Shown: positions 1-8,897, counted from the first letter of the stretch. The stretch is DNA of 64,000 nt from an uncultured Paracoccaceae bacterium (GCA_947500825.1 CANMTR010000002.1:124001-188000); one strand, 5' to 3'. Made by a program: numbers and translations. Notes: generated by a model from the sequence alone, not told the origin.

Positions 1-117
1 CGTTCGTCCCGCGGCCGGACCCCCCGACCGAAGCGCCGCCGGACCAAGATGAATTGGACGCGAGTAAAGTCGATTCCGGCCGGGGACGGAACCCCCCGCA
101 TCGCGCCCCCGCCCGCC

Positions 118-146
118 TTGCGTCGCGCCGCGCGAGCCTGTATGGG
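118..146 (+). promoter_or_regulatory. Candidate promoter of the rpsF operon
   Basis: A TTGCGT hexamer at 118-123 is separated by 17 nt from TATGGG at 141-146. This is the only well-spaced pair I see upstream of rpsF. It would give a leader of about 100 nt before the start codon at 253. The assignment rests on spacing and partial consensus only. Confidence 0.4.
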
Positions 147-192
147 CCGACCACTTCCGCGACAGACCGCAGATCGGCGCAGCCTCTCGTGG

Positions 193-218
193 CCGGGGAC
201 GCGGAAGGGTAGCCCCGG
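193..218 (+). promoter_or_regulatory. Hairpin in the rpsF leader
   Basis: The arms CCGGGG (193-198) and CCCCGG (213-218) pair perfectly around a 14-nt loop, about 35 nt before the rpsF start. In many bacteria the S6:S18 complex binds an rpsF leader structure and represses translation. This hairpin lies where such a structure would be, but I cannot confirm the conserved bulge, so the role is inferred. Confidence 0.35.
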
Positions 219-252
219 ACTTTGAAATGCGCCCGTGACAAGGATGCGACCC

Positions 253-606
253 ATGCCGCTCTACGAGCATGTCTTCATCTCCCGGCAGGACCTGTCGAAC
301 ACCCAGGCCGAGGGCCTGGTGGAGCATTTCTCCTCGGTGCTGTCCGACAACGGCGGCCGCCTCGTCGACAGCGAGTACTGGGGCGTCAAGACGATGGCCT
401 TCAAGATCAACAAGAACCGCAAGGGGCACTATGCCTTCCTGCGCACCGACGCGCCCGCGCCGGCGGTGCAGGAGATGGAGCGCCTGATGCGCCTGCACGA
501 CGACGTGATGCGGGTCATGACGATCAAGGTCGACGCCCACGAGGACGGACCCTCGATCCAGATGCAAAAGCGCGACGATCGCGACGATCGCCGCCCGCGC
601 CGCTAA
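253..606 (+). CDS. rpsF: 30S ribosomal protein S6
   Basis: S6 binds 16S rRNA as a heterodimer with S18 in the platform of the small subunit. The protein (117 aa) opens MPLYEHVFISRQDL, typical of alphaproteobacterial S6, and carries the SEYWGVKTMAFKINK region and an Arg/Asp-rich tail common in this group. ATG at 253 is preferred over the upstream GTG at 235 because AAGGA at 240-244 sits 8 nt before it and the family begins with MPLYE. It is the first gene of rpsF-rpsR-rplI, 15 bp ahead of rpsR. Confidence 0.97.
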   Translation: MPLYEHVFISRQDLSNTQAEGLVEHFSSVLSDNGGRLVDSEYWGVKTMAFKINKNRKGHYAFLRTDAPAPAVQEMERLMRLHDDVMRVMTIKVDAHEDGPSIQMQKRDDRDDRRPRR

Positions 607-621
607 GAAGGAGAGCTGACG

Positions 622-849
622 ATGGCTGCCAAACCGTTTTTCCGCCGCCGCAAGGTCTGCCCCTTCTCGGGCGACAATGCGCCGAAGATCGACTACAAGG
701 ACACCAAGCTGCTGCAGCGCTACATTTCCGAGCGCGGCAAGATCGTGCCCAGCCGCATCACCGCGGTGTCGTCCAAGAAGCAGCGCGAGTTGTCGCGCGC
801 CATCAAGCGCGCCCGCTTCCTCGCCCTTCTGCCCTACGCCGTGAAGTGA
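622..849 (+). CDS. rpsR: 30S ribosomal protein S18
   Basis: S18 is the partner of S6 on the 30S platform. The 75-aa protein starts [17 protein letters not shown] and continues with the conserved [18 protein letters not shown] segment and a basic [14 protein letters not shown] end, full length for the family. An AAGGAG ribosome binding site lies just before the ATG. It is 15 bp after rpsF and 13 bp before rplI, so the three are surely co-transcribed. Confidence 0.97.
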   Translation: MAAKPFFRRRKVCPFSGDNAPKIDYKDTKLLQRYISERGKIVPSRITAVSSKKQRELSRAIKRARFLALLPYAVK

Positions 850-862
850 GGAGGACTTACTT

Positions 863-1516
863 ATGGCCATGAACGTCATCCTGCTCGAGCGTGTCTCGAA
901 GCTCGGCAACATGGGCGAGGTCGTCTCCGTCAAGGAAGGCTACGCCCGCAACTACCTGCTGCCCCAGAAGAAGGCCCTGTGGGCCTCGAAGGCCAATGTC
1001 GACGCCTTCGAGCAACAGAAGGTCGACCTGGAAGCCCGCAACGAGGAGACCAAGCACGAGGCCGAAGGCATCGCGCGCGATCTCGAGGGCCAGCAGTTCG
1101 TCGTGATCCGCGCCGCCTCGGACGGGGGCGCGCTCTACGGCTCCGTCTCCACCCGGGACGTGTCGGAAGCGGCGACCGAGAACGGCTACGACGTCGACCG
1201 CCGCCAGGTCGCCCTGGGGGCGCCGATCAAGTACCTGGGCCTGCACAAGGCGACGGTGACGCTCCACCCCGAGGTGGAGGTCGAGATCGAGCTGAACGTC
1301 GCGCGCTCGCTGGAAGAGGCGGAAATCCAGAAGCAGGGCAAGTCGATCCAGGAGATCGCCGCCGACGAGGAAGCCGCCGCCGAGTTCGAGATCCAGGAGC
1401 TGTTCGACGACATCGGCGCCGCGCAGATGGACGAGCTGGAAAGCCCCGTCGAGCAGCGCAACGAGCAGCCCTCGGTCCAGGAGAAGTCCACCCTGGACGA
1501 GAAGCTCGACCGCTGA
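863..1516 (+). CDS. rplI: 50S ribosomal protein L9, with C-terminal extension
   Basis: L9 binds 23S rRNA near the base of the L1 stalk. The N-terminal rRNA-binding domain (about residues 1-50) shows the signature [20 protein letters not shown], followed by the central helix and the C-terminal domain to about residue 150. At 217 aa it is longer than the roughly 150 aa usual in other bacteria. The extra part is a glutamate-rich tail (for example residues 165-217), as is common in Rhodobacteraceae. RBS GAGGA precedes the ATG. A strong hairpin terminator follows. Confidence 0.97.
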   Translation: MAMNVILLERVSKLGNMGEVVSVKEGYARNYLLPQKKALWASKANVDAFEQQKVDLEARNEETKHEAEGIARDLEGQQFVVIRAASDGGALYGSVSTRDVSEAATENGYDVDRRQVALGAPIKYLGLHKATVTLHPEVEVEIELNVARSLEEAEIQKQGKSIQEIAADEEAAAEFEIQELFDDIGAAQMDELESPVEQRNEQPSVQEKSTLDEKLDR

Positions 1517-1550
1517 GCCCCGCCCCCCGGGTCCGGGGGACGTGACATTC

Positions 1551-1583
1551 CGGCCCGCCGCGAGGGATCGCGGCGGGCCGTTT
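1551..1583 (+). terminator. Terminator of rpsF-rpsR-rplI
   Basis: A 12-bp perfect GC stem (1551-1562 with 1569-1580) has a 6-nt loop and is followed by TTT at 1581-1583. It starts 35 bp after the rplI stop. This is the clearest intrinsic terminator in the window. Confidence 0.85.
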
Positions 1584-1657
1584 CGCGTCCGGGGGTTGCC
1601 CGGCACGTCCCCTTCGCCCGAGGATCGTCGCGCGATCCCCCGAAGGAGGCCCCCGAC

Positions 1658-3160
1658 ATGAGACACTGGCGCATCGCGCTCGCCGCCCCGTGGCTGGCAG
1701 CCCTTCTGGCGGCCCCTGCCCCCGCCACCGCCCAGGAGGGCGACGGTTGCGCGGCCCTGGCCCGCGCGGCCCTGCCGGGCGGGGACGTGACGCTGGCCGC
1801 GCGAGTGCCGGCGGCGGGGGACCTGCCCGCCTATTGCCGGGTGCAGGGCACGATCCTGCCCCGGATCCGCTTCGAGCTGCGCCTTCCCGAGACGTGGAAC
1901 GGCAAGTTCTACATGGCCGGGTGCGGCGGGTTCTGCGGCCAGGTGCCGGCGGAGTCTCCGGACAGGTTCAACGCCATCAACCACGCCCTGCGCCGGGGAT
2001 ACGCGGCCGCCGCCACCGACGGGGGCCATTGGGGGACCGGGGCCACCGACGCGCGCTGGGCGCTGGCGGACCCGGTGGCCGAGGCCGACTGGGGCCATCG
2101 CGCGATCGAGGAAGTGACCGTCGCGGCCAAGTCCCTGACGCGGACCTTCTATGACCGCGACCCGGACTATGCCTATTTCCAGGGCTGCTCCACCGGCGGG
2201 CGGATGGCCAACATGGCCGCGCTGCGCCAGCCCGAGGCCTTCGACGGGATCGTGTCGGGGGCACCGGCGCTCGACTATCCCGGCCTCGTGGGCACCCATT
2301 TCGCCTGGATCGCCCAGGCCAACATGGACGGCGACGGCGCGCCCGTGCTGGAGCCGGGCGACGCGGGCGCCGTGGCCGAGGCGGTGGTCGCGGCCTGCGA
2401 CGCGGACGACGGCGTGGCGGACGGGATCGTGTCCGACCCGGCCGCCTGCGCCTTCGACCCCGGCACGCTCGACCTTGCGCCGGAAAAGGTGGCGGTGCTG
2501 CGCGACTGGTACGCGCCGCCCCGCAACGGCGCGGGCGACGTGCTGTTTCCGGCCACGGTGCCCCTGGGCTCGGAGAGCTACTGGCCCCTGTGGCTGACCG
2601 GGCTGCCGGGGGGTGGCGGCGCCCTGGTGCCAGAGGCGTTCGGGCCGGGCTTCCTGCGCTACATGGCGTTTCCGACCGATCCGCCGGCCGACTGGTCGAT
2701 CGGGAAGTTCGACTTCGACACGGACCCGGCGCGGATGGCGCCCATGGCCGCGGTCTACAACTCGGACGACCCGGACCTGTCGGCGTTCCGCGACGCGGGC
2801 GGCAAGCTGTTGATGTATCACGGGCTTGCCGACGCGATCGTGTTTCCGGGCAAGACGCTCGACTACTGGGACGAGCTGGCCGAGGTCACGGGGACGAATT
2901 TCGCCCGCCTGTTCATGGTGCCTGGGATGGACCATTGCGGCATCCAGTCCACCGGGCCGGGGATCGACCAGCACGGGATCGACCCGCTTTCGGCGCTGGA
3001 GGCCTGGGTGGAACGGGGCGAGGCGCCCGACAGCCTGCCCACGACCAAGATCGTCGACGGCGAGGCGCTGTGGTCGCGCCCGGTCTGCGCCCACCCCGCG
3101 CGGGCGGCGTTCGACGGGACGGGCAACTGGCGCGAGGCCGGCGCCTGGTCCTGCGAATGA
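1658..3160 (+). CDS. Tannase/feruloyl esterase family protein, secreted
   Basis: This is an alpha/beta-hydrolase of the tannase family, which cleaves esters of phenolic acids such as gallate or ferulate. The 500-aa protein has a signal peptide (about residues 1-25, ending PAPATAQ), so it is exported. The nucleophile Ser178 is in GCSTGG, the acid Asp392 in HGLADAIV, and the His426 in GMDHCG. The Cys next to the catalytic Ser and the Cys after the His match the CS-D-HC arrangement of the family. The exact ester substrate cannot be told. It starts 75 bp after the ribosomal terminator and has its own AAGGAGG site. The next gene, a binding protein, is 121 bp further on and may be independent. Confidence 0.85.
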   Translation: MRHWRIALAAPWLAALLAAPAPATAQEGDGCAALARAALPGGDVTLAARVPAAGDLPAYCRVQGTILPRIRFELRLPETWNGKFYMAGCGGFCGQVPAESPDRFNAINHALRRGYAAAATDGGHWGTGATDARWALADPVAEADWGHRAIEEVTVAAKSLTRTFYDRDPDYAYFQGCSTGGRMANMAALRQPEAFDGIVSGAPALDYPGLVGTHFAWIAQANMDGDGAPVLEPGDAGAVAEAVVAACDADDGVADGIVSDPAACAFDPGTLDLAPEKVAVLRDWYAPPRNGAGDVLFPATVPLGSESYWPLWLTGLPGGGGALVPEAFGPGFLRYMAFPTDPPADWSIGKFDFDTDPARMAPMAAVYNSDDPDLSAFRDAGGKLLMYHGLADAIVFPGKTLDYWDELAEVTGTNFARLFMVPGMDHCGIQSTGPGIDQHGIDPLSALEAWVERGEAPDSLPTTKIVDGEALWSRPVCAHPARAAFDGTGNWREAGAWSCE

Positions 3161-3202
3161 GGCGTGGCGCCTCAATTCCGGGCAGATGCGCGCCGCGGAG
3201 GC

Positions 3203-3241
3203 GCCCGGCGCGCGTATGCCGTGGGCAGGCCCGCGCCGGGC
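3203..3241 (+). repeat. Inverted repeat between the esterase and the BMP protein
   Basis: A 10-bp perfect inverted repeat (GCCCGGCGCG at 3203-3212, its complement at 3232-3241) encloses a 19-nt loop. It has no T-run, so it could be a weak or factor-dependent terminator of the esterase gene or a leader structure of the next gene. Confidence 0.4.
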
Positions 3242-3281
3242 TGCTAGGCACGCGCAGTCCATACCAGATCCGGAGACCGAC

Positions 3282-4358
3282 ATGATCAGCCGCAGATCCC
3301 TCCTGGGTGCCGCCGCGACCGCAGCACTGGCCTCGGCCGCGCCGGCCCAGGATGGCCCCGTCACCGTGGGCTTCGTCTATGTCGGGCCGGTGGGCGATGG
3401 CGGCTGGACCTTCGAGCACAACGAGGCGCGCCTCGCGGTGGAGGAGGAATTCGGCGACACGGTGGAGACCGTCTTCCAGGAGAGCGTGCCCGAGGGCGCG
3501 GACGCCGAGCGGGTGATGACGCAGATGGCCCTGTCGGGGGCGGACCTGATCTTCGCCACCTCGTTCGGCTTCATGGAGCCGGTGATGAACGTCGCCGAGA
3601 GATTCCCCGACGTGAAGTTCGAGCACGCGACGGGATACCGGACCGCCGACAACGTGGGGACCTATTCCGCCCGCTTCTACGAGGGGCGCGCGGTGCAGGG
3701 CCATATCGCGGGCGCGATGACCGAGACGAACAAGGTGGGCTACATCGCCTCGTTCCCCATCCCCGAGGTGATCCGGGGCATCAACGCGTCGTTCCTGGCC
3801 GCGCGGGCGGTGAACCCGGACGTGGAGTTCAACGTTGTCTGGGCCTTCACATGGTTCGACCCGGCCAAGGAGGCGGACGCGGCCACCGCCCTGATCGAAC
3901 AGGGGGCCGACGTGATCCTGCAGCACACCGATTCGACCGCGCCGCAGGCGGCGGCGGCCGAGGCGGGCGACGTGATCACCTTCGGGCAGGCCTCGGACAT
4001 GTCCGAATACGCGCCGATGCCGCGGGTCAGCTCGATCATCGACAACTGGGCGCCCTACTACATCGACCGCGTTGGCGCGGTGATCGACGGCACCTGGGAG
4101 AGCCAGTCCGTCTGGCAGGGGATCGGCGAGGGGATGGTGGTGATCGGGGAGATCACCGACGCCGTTCCGGACGCGGTCCGTGCCGAGGCCATGGACCTCC
4201 AGGAGCGGATCGCGCGCGGCGAGACCCACCCCTTCACCGGCCCGATCGCCCGGCAGGATGGCAGCGACTGGCTGGCCGAGGGCGAGACGGCGTCGGACGA
4301 GACGCTGCTGGGCATGGACTTCTACGTGGAGGGGCTGACCGGCGAGATCCCCAACTGA
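3282..4358 (+). CDS. BMP family (Med/PnrA-like) substrate-binding lipo/periplasmic protein
   Basis: The 358-aa protein belongs to the basic membrane protein family, the periplasmic binding proteins of ABC importers mostly for nucleosides and related compounds. The start MISRRSLLGAAATAALASA is a twin-arginine type signal. After it come VTVGFVYVGPVGDGGWTF and the family blocks LSGADLIFATSFGFM, VGYIASFPIPEVIRGINAF-like and DVILQHTDSTAPQ. No ABC ATPase or permease gene lies next to it in this window, so it would have to work with a transporter encoded elsewhere. The ATG at 3282 follows CGGAGAC. The ligand is unknown. Confidence 0.88.
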   Translation: MISRRSLLGAAATAALASAAPAQDGPVTVGFVYVGPVGDGGWTFEHNEARLAVEEEFGDTVETVFQESVPEGADAERVMTQMALSGADLIFATSFGFMEPVMNVAERFPDVKFEHATGYRTADNVGTYSARFYEGRAVQGHIAGAMTETNKVGYIASFPIPEVIRGINASFLAARAVNPDVEFNVVWAFTWFDPAKEADAATALIEQGADVILQHTDSTAPQAAAAEAGDVITFGQASDMSEYAPMPRVSSIIDNWAPYYIDRVGAVIDGTWESQSVWQGIGEGMVVIGEITDAVPDAVRAEAMDLQERIARGETHPFTGPIARQDGSDWLAEGETASDETLLGMDFYVEGLTGEIPN

Positions 4359-4434
4359 GGGCGCGTTGCGGGGCGGGAAGCCGGAGCGCACCCTGCCCCT
4401 TGCGCCCGGCGCGGATTGGCCCACCATGGCGGGC

Positions 4435-5367
4435 ATGACACGCGTGACCTCGCCAGACGGCACCCCGCCCTCCGCCCTGTCCTTCGGCACCATGCAGTTC
4501 GGCGGCAAGGCCGGGCCGGAGGAGAGCCGCAACCTCTATCGCACCTGCCGCGAATACGGGGTGAACATGTTCGACACCGCCCATGTCTATACCGACGGGC
4601 GCTCGGAGGAGATCCTGGGCGCCTGCCTCGGGGCCGAGCGGGACCGGGTGATCGTCGCCTCGAAGGCGAACTACACGCGGGGCAATTCCGCCGGCGCCAT
4701 CGCCGAGAGCTGCGAGGAGAGCCTGGCGCGGCTGGGGATCGAAACCGTCGACCTCTACTACCTTCACCGGTTCGACGGGGAGGTGGCGCTTGAGGAGAGC
4801 CTCGGCGCCCTGGCCCGGCTGCAGCAGGAGGGCAAGATCCGCTTCGTCGGCGTATCGAACTTCGCCGCGTGGCAGGTGATGAAGGCGCAATGGATCGCGC
4901 GCGAGATCGGCACCCGGATCGACGCGATCCAGCCGATGCTGAACCTGGTCAAGCGCCAGGTGGAGGTGGAGATCCTGCCCATGGCGCGCGACCAGGGGAT
5001 CGACGTCTATCCCTATTCGCCGCTGGGGGGCGGCCTCCTGACCGGCAAGTACCGCGCGGGCAGCGAGGGGCGGCTGACCTCGTCGGAGATGTACGCCAAA
5101 CGCTATGGCCCGGAATGGATGCACGCCACGGCCGCCGACCTCGCCACCCTGGGCGAGGAGATCGGCGCCGATCCGGCGACGCTGGCCATCGCCTGGGCCA
5201 TGCGCCGCCCCGGCGTCACCGCGCCCATCATCTCCGCCCGGTCGGTGGAGCAGGTCCTGCCCTCGCTCGCGGCCATGTCCCTGCCCTACGACGGCGCGCT
5301 GGAGGCGCGCATCACCGCCCTGACCCAGGAGCCCGCCCCGGCCACGGACCGGCTGGAGGAAAGTTGA
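4435..5367 (+). CDS. Aldo/keto reductase
   Basis: An NADPH-dependent oxidoreductase of the aldo/keto reductase superfamily (310 aa, TIM barrel). The catalytic tetrad is visible: Asp and Tyr in FDTAHVYTDGRSEE, Lys in VIVASKANYT and His in YYLHRFD. The cofactor region near the C-terminus has IISARSVEQV. The start MTRVTSPDGT at 4435 fits family N-termini; ATG at 4426 is an alternative adding MAG. It lies 76 bp after the BMP gene on the same strand. The physiological carbonyl substrate cannot be inferred. Confidence 0.88.
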   Translation: MTRVTSPDGTPPSALSFGTMQFGGKAGPEESRNLYRTCREYGVNMFDTAHVYTDGRSEEILGACLGAERDRVIVASKANYTRGNSAGAIAESCEESLARLGIETVDLYYLHRFDGEVALEESLGALARLQQEGKIRFVGVSNFAAWQVMKAQWIAREIGTRIDAIQPMLNLVKRQVEVEILPMARDQGIDVYPYSPLGGGLLTGKYRAGSEGRLTSSEMYAKRYGPEWMHATAADLATLGEEIGADPATLAIAWAMRRPGVTAPIISARSVEQVLPSLAAMSLPYDGALEARITALTQEPAPATDRLEES

Positions 5368-5448
5368 GGCGACAGGTCGGCGCGCTTCTCGCGCAAGGCG
5401 CGATCTGCTAGGGCGGGACGAGCCCTGCCCCCCCGCCACGGTGTGCCC

Positions 5449-6213
5449 ATGACCCGCCCGCTCCTCGCCGTCCTCGCCCTGCTGCTGCTGTCGTGTGGCG
5501 GTCCGCCGCCCGTGGCGGTCACCACCTCGTCGCCCGGCTTCGACGATTACGAGCCGGTGGACTGGCCGGGCCGGGCGCCGGACGACCATGCCGTCCACGG
5601 CATCGACCTCAGCCGCTACCAGGGGCAGGTCGACTGGCCGCGCGTCCGCGCCGCCGGCGTCTCCTTCGCGTTCATCAAGGCGACCGAGGGCGGCGACCGG
5701 CTGGACCCCGCCTTCCGCGACCACTGGGACGGGGCGGCCGAGGCCGGCGTGGCGCGGGGCGCCTATCACTTCTTCTACTGGTGCGGGCCGCCCGAGGAGC
5801 AGGCGGAATGGTTCATCCGCCACGTGCCGCGGGATCGCGGCGCCCTGCCCCCGGTGCTGGACCTCGAATACACGCCCTTCTCGCCCACCTGCACCCGGCG
5901 CCTGCCGCCCGCCGAGGTGCGCGCCCGCGCGCGGGCCTTCATCGACACGGTCGCCGACCATTACGGCCAGCGGCCGGTGATCTATACCACGCCCGAGTTC
6001 TGGGAGGAGAACGGTATCGCCCGGCTGGGCGAGGAGGTCTGGCTGCGCTCCACCGCGCGCCACGTGAGCGAGGCCTATCCGGGCCATCCCTGGACCTTCT
6101 GGCAATACAGCGGCACCGGGATCGTGCCGGGAATCGCGGGGCCGGTGGACCTCAACGCCTTCAACGGCAGCGCCGGCACGTGGCTCGCGTGGCTCGCCGC
6201 GCGCGGCGGCTGA
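5449..6213 (+). CDS. Glycoside hydrolase family 25 lipoprotein (lysozyme-like muramidase)
   Basis: GH25 enzymes cleave the MurNAc-GlcNAc bond of peptidoglycan. The 254-aa protein starts MTRPLLAVLALLLLSCGG, a lipoprotein signal with the Cys at about residue 16, so it is probably anchored in the envelope. The GH25 fold is seen in HGIDLSRYQGQVDW, FAFIKATEGG, GAYHFFYW and VLDLEYT, which hold the acidic catalytic residues, and in FWQYSGTGIVPGI near the end. Possible roles are wall remodelling or competition. GTG at 5443 is an alternative start two codons upstream. Confidence 0.85.
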   Translation: MTRPLLAVLALLLLSCGGPPPVAVTTSSPGFDDYEPVDWPGRAPDDHAVHGIDLSRYQGQVDWPRVRAAGVSFAFIKATEGGDRLDPAFRDHWDGAAEAGVARGAYHFFYWCGPPEEQAEWFIRHVPRDRGALPPVLDLEYTPFSPTCTRRLPPAEVRARARAFIDTVADHYGQRPVIYTTPEFWEENGIARLGEEVWLRSTARHVSEAYPGHPWTFWQYSGTGIVPGIAGPVDLNAFNGSAGTWLAWLAARGG

Positions 6214-6230
6214 AGGCGCGGCCGCCGCCG

Positions 6231-6259
6231 TTGACCGCACCGTTAACGCGAGGCATTCT
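6231..6259 (+). promoter_or_regulatory. Candidate promoter of the Ppx/GppA gene
   Basis: TTGACC at 6231-6236 and CATTCT at 6254-6259 are 17 nt apart, placing transcription start about 20 nt before the GTG codon at 6287. The -35 is good and the -10 is weak. Confidence 0.4.
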
Positions 6260-6286
6260 CCGCACGTGCCGCGAGGGGGACATGCC

Positions 6287-7855
6287 GTGCTCGAATCGAC
6301 CGATAGCGAGGCGGATTACGGCCAGTTCGGCCCGCCGATCTTCGACGACCCCTCGGTGCGCGCCCTGAGCCGCGTGGCGGTGATCGACATCGGCTCCAAC
6401 TCCATCCGCATGGTGATCTTCGACGGGGCGGCGCGCTCGCCCGCATACTTCTTCAACGAGAAGGTCATGGCGGGACTGGGGGCCGGGTTCGCGGCCACGG
6501 GGCGGCTGCACCCCCAGGGCAAGGCGCGGGCGATGGCGGCTATGAAGCGGTTTCGCCAACTCATCGAGGGGATGGGCGCGGCGCCGGTCATCGCGGTGGC
6601 CACCGCGGCCATGCGCGAGGCCGAGGACGGCGAGGCGTTCCGCGCCGAGGTGGAGGCCGAGACCGGCATCGCCATCCGCATCATCGACGGCGCCGAGGAG
6701 GCACGGCTCTCGGCACAGGGCGTGCTGGTGGGCTGGCCGGGGGCCGAGGGGCTGGTCTGCGACATCGGCGGCTCGTCCATGGAGCTTGCGCGGATCGGCG
6801 AGGGCCGGATCGGCACCCGCCTGACCTCGCCCCTGGGGCCGCTGCGCCTGCAGGGCATCAAGGGCGGCAAGAAGGCCGTTCGCACCAAGATCAAGGACAC
6901 GGTCGCGGACCTGGTCGAGCGGGTCGGCACCGGGCCGGACCGGCTGTTCCTGGTGGGCGGCTCGTGGCGGGCGATCGCGCGGATCGACATGGAGCGGCGC
7001 GGCTATCCGCTCCACGTGCTGCACGAGTACCGCATGACGCCCAAGGACGTGCGCGCCACGGTTAAGTTCATCCAGAAATCCACGGTGCCCGAGCTGCGCG
7101 CGGCCACGGGGATCGGCGAAAGCCGGATGTCGCTGGTGCCCCTGGCCGCGCAGGTGCTGCGCGAGGTGGTCAAGGCAGTGAAGCCGCGCGAGATCGCGAT
7201 CTCGTCCTACGGCATCCGCGAGGGGGTGCTGTTCGAGCAGATGCCCCAGCAGCTTCGCGATCGCGACCCGCTGATCGAGGCCTGCCGCTTCGCCGAGGCG
7301 AAGGACGCCCGCCAGCCGGGGTTCGGGCGCGCGCTCTATCACTTCGTGCTGCCGCTGTTCCGCTCGGCGCCGCGGGCGCGGCTCAGGATCGTGCGGGCGG
7401 CGTGCCTGCTCCATGACGTGAACTGGCGCGCGCATCCCGACTATCGCCACGAATCATGCTTCGACAGCGCCACGCGGGCCAACCTGGGCGGCATGACCCA
7501 CCAGGAGCGGGTGTTCCTGGGCCTGGCCCTCCTGCACCGCTACAAGGGATCGCGGGAAGGGACCCGGTTCGAGGAGATGATCTCGATCCTGCCTCCGGAG
7601 GACGTGGCCGCGGCGGAGGTGCTGGGCCGGGCGATGCGCTTCGGCTCCATGTTCTCGGCCGAGGAGCCCTTGAGCCACGGGGAGCTGCGCTGGTTCCCCA
7701 AGAAGCGCCACGTGGAGCTGCGCCTGCGCAACGCGGCGCTGGACCTGCTGGGAGAGGTGGCCGCGTCGCGGTTCAACTCGCTGGCGGCGGCGCTGGGCGC
7801 CACGTCCGACATCCGCCGGGTGCGGGGCGGGTCGGTCGAGGCGCCCAAGGCTTGA
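6287..7855 (+). CDS. ppx: Ppx/GppA family phosphatase
   Basis: The family comprises exopolyphosphatases and (p)ppGpp pentaphosphate phosphatases with an actin-like (ASKHA) fold. The 522-aa protein has phosphate-binding motifs VIDIGSNSIRMVIFD (about residue 31) and VCDIGGSSMELA (about 158). A C-terminal HD-like helical region (about 330-500) contains LLHDVNWRAHPDYRHE. The start is taken as GTG at 6287 because a GAGGGG ribosome binding site lies 8 nt before it. Whether it acts mainly on polyphosphate or pppGpp cannot be decided from sequence. It converges on the next gene with 4 bp between stops. Confidence 0.88.
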   Translation: MLESTDSEADYGQFGPPIFDDPSVRALSRVAVIDIGSNSIRMVIFDGAARSPAYFFNEKVMAGLGAGFAATGRLHPQGKARAMAAMKRFRQLIEGMGAAPVIAVATAAMREAEDGEAFRAEVEAETGIAIRIIDGAEEARLSAQGVLVGWPGAEGLVCDIGGSSMELARIGEGRIGTRLTSPLGPLRLQGIKGGKKAVRTKIKDTVADLVERVGTGPDRLFLVGGSWRAIARIDMERRGYPLHVLHEYRMTPKDVRATVKFIQKSTVPELRAATGIGESRMSLVPLAAQVLREVVKAVKPREIAISSYGIREGVLFEQMPQQLRDRDPLIEACRFAEAKDARQPGFGRALYHFVLPLFRSAPRARLRIVRAACLLHDVNWRAHPDYRHESCFDSATRANLGGMTHQERVFLGLALLHRYKGSREGTRFEEMISILPPEDVAAAEVLGRAMRFGSMFSAEEPLSHGELRWFPKKRHVELRLRNAALDLLGEVAASRFNSLAAALGATSDIRRVRGGSVEAPKA

Positions 7856-7859
7856 GGGA

Positions 7860-8165
7860 TCAGACGTCCGTCTCGCCCGGGCCCGGGGCGTCGCGCCTGC
7901 GGCGGAGGATGATGTCGCCGTTGGGCAGGACCTCGGGCGGGTCGTAGGCACCGAAGTCGTCGAGCCCCCAGTCCTCCAGCGCGCGGGAAAGGTCGCGCAT
8001 CCCCGGCTCCGCCGCGCCCAGGAGGCCGCGCAGCAGCCGCCCCGCCCCCTCGGCCAGAAGGTCCGCGCCCTCGGCGATGTCGCCGGCATCGTCGGCGGGG
8101 CGGTCCTGCGCCGAGGCGGGCGCGGCCATGAGGAGGGCGAGGCAGAGGGCGGGGCCGTGTCGCAT
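7860..8165 (-). CDS. Small secreted protein of unknown function
   Basis: The 101-aa product has a clear signal peptide (MRHGPALCLALLMAAPASAQ) followed by an acidic and leucine-rich helix. It ends in YDPPEVLPNGDIILRRRRD, a C-terminal block I recognise as conserved in Rhodobacteraceae hypothetical proteins. It is probably periplasmic. It starts only 8 bp after the stop of the DnaJ-like gene on the same strand, so the two are co-transcribed. No function can be assigned. Confidence 0.75.
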   Translation of the reverse strand: MRHGPALCLALLMAAPASAQDRPADDAGDIAEGADLLAEGAGRLLRGLLGAAEPGMRDLSRALEDWGLDDFGAYDPPEVLPNGDIILRRRRDAPGPGETDV

Positions 8166-8173
8166 GGGGTATC

Positions 8174-8863
8174 CTAGACCGGTTTGCCGCGGCTGTCGCG
8201 GATTTCCTCCCAGGCGCGGTTGATCGCCTGCATCCGGCGCTCGGCCATCTTCACCGCCTCCTGGGGCACGCCGCGGGCGATCATCCGGTCGGGGTGGCTG
8301 TCGCGCACCAGCGCGCGCCAGGCGCGGCGCACCTCCGGCAGGGGGGCGTCGGGGGCGACGCCCAGCACCTCGTAGGGGTCCGGCTCGGCGTCGGGGACGA
8401 AGCGCGCACGCATCCGGCGGAAGGCGGGGTCGTCCACCCCGAAGATCTCCTGCACCCGGCGCAGGAATGTCTCCTCGTCGGGATGGTAGGCCCCGTCGGA
8501 CACGGCGATGTAGAACAGCCCCTCCATCAGGTCCGACAGAGCGTCCGTCCGGTGCCCGAACATCTCGCGGATGCGGCGGGCGTAATCCTCGAACCCGGCC
8601 ACGTCCTGCCGGGCGAGGTTGAACACCCGGCCCGCCGCCGCCTCGTCCTCGGGCGGGATCTGGAACACCTCGCGGAAGGCAGTGACCTCGTCGCGGGTCA
8701 CTTCGCCGTCGGCCTTGGCCATCTTGGCGCCCAGCGCGATCACGGCGATGGTGAAGCCAACGGACTGCTCCGGCGGGGTGCGCAGGCGGTCGAACACCGC
8801 GCCGAGGCTTTCGCCGTGGCGCAGGGCAGACAGGGCATCGGCGATTCGGGACCAGATCGACAT
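8174..8863 (-). CDS. TerB/DnaJ domain protein (DjlA-like co-chaperone)
   Basis: The 229-aa protein has a TerB-like helical domain (about residues 25-150, with KMAKADGEVTRDEV and AVSDGAYHPDEETFL acidic motifs). A C-terminal J domain (about 165-229) follows, with PYEVLGVAPDAPLPEVRRAW and the HPD motif at about 190-192 that stimulates DnaK ATPase. It resembles DjlA without the N-terminal membrane helix, so it is probably cytoplasmic. It likely has its own leaderless promoter, with TAGGTA just before the ATG. The small secreted protein gene follows at 8 bp. Confidence 0.87.
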   Translation of the reverse strand: MSIWSRIADALSALRHGESLGAVFDRLRTPPEQSVGFTIAVIALGAKMAKADGEVTRDEVTAFREVFQIPPEDEAAAGRVFNLARQDVAGFEDYARRIREMFGHRTDALSDLMEGLFYIAVSDGAYHPDEETFLRRVQEIFGVDDPAFRRMRARFVPDAEPDPYEVLGVAPDAPLPEVRRAWRALVRDSHPDRMIARGVPQEAVKMAERRMQAINRAWEEIRDSRGKPV

Positions 8864-8869
8864 GGGTCG

Positions 8870-8897
8870 TACCTAGCGGGCCGGCCGGCCGGGGCAA
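8870..8897 (-). promoter_or_regulatory. Candidate leaderless promoter of the DnaJ-like gene
   Basis: On the minus strand TTGCCC (8897-8892) is followed after 16 nt by TAGGTA (8875-8870). The ATG begins 6 nt later at 8863, so the predicted transcription start falls at or next to the start codon. No ribosome binding site is present. Confidence 0.5.

Noticed and set aside
857-3364. Very long open frames on the strand opposite to known genes, such as 857-3364 minus, 9656-11764 plus and 35880-39020 plus
   Set aside because: They mirror well-recognised genes, their translations are low-complexity Arg/Gly/Pro/His-rich, and they have no domain. They follow from about 70% GC with strong third-position bias.
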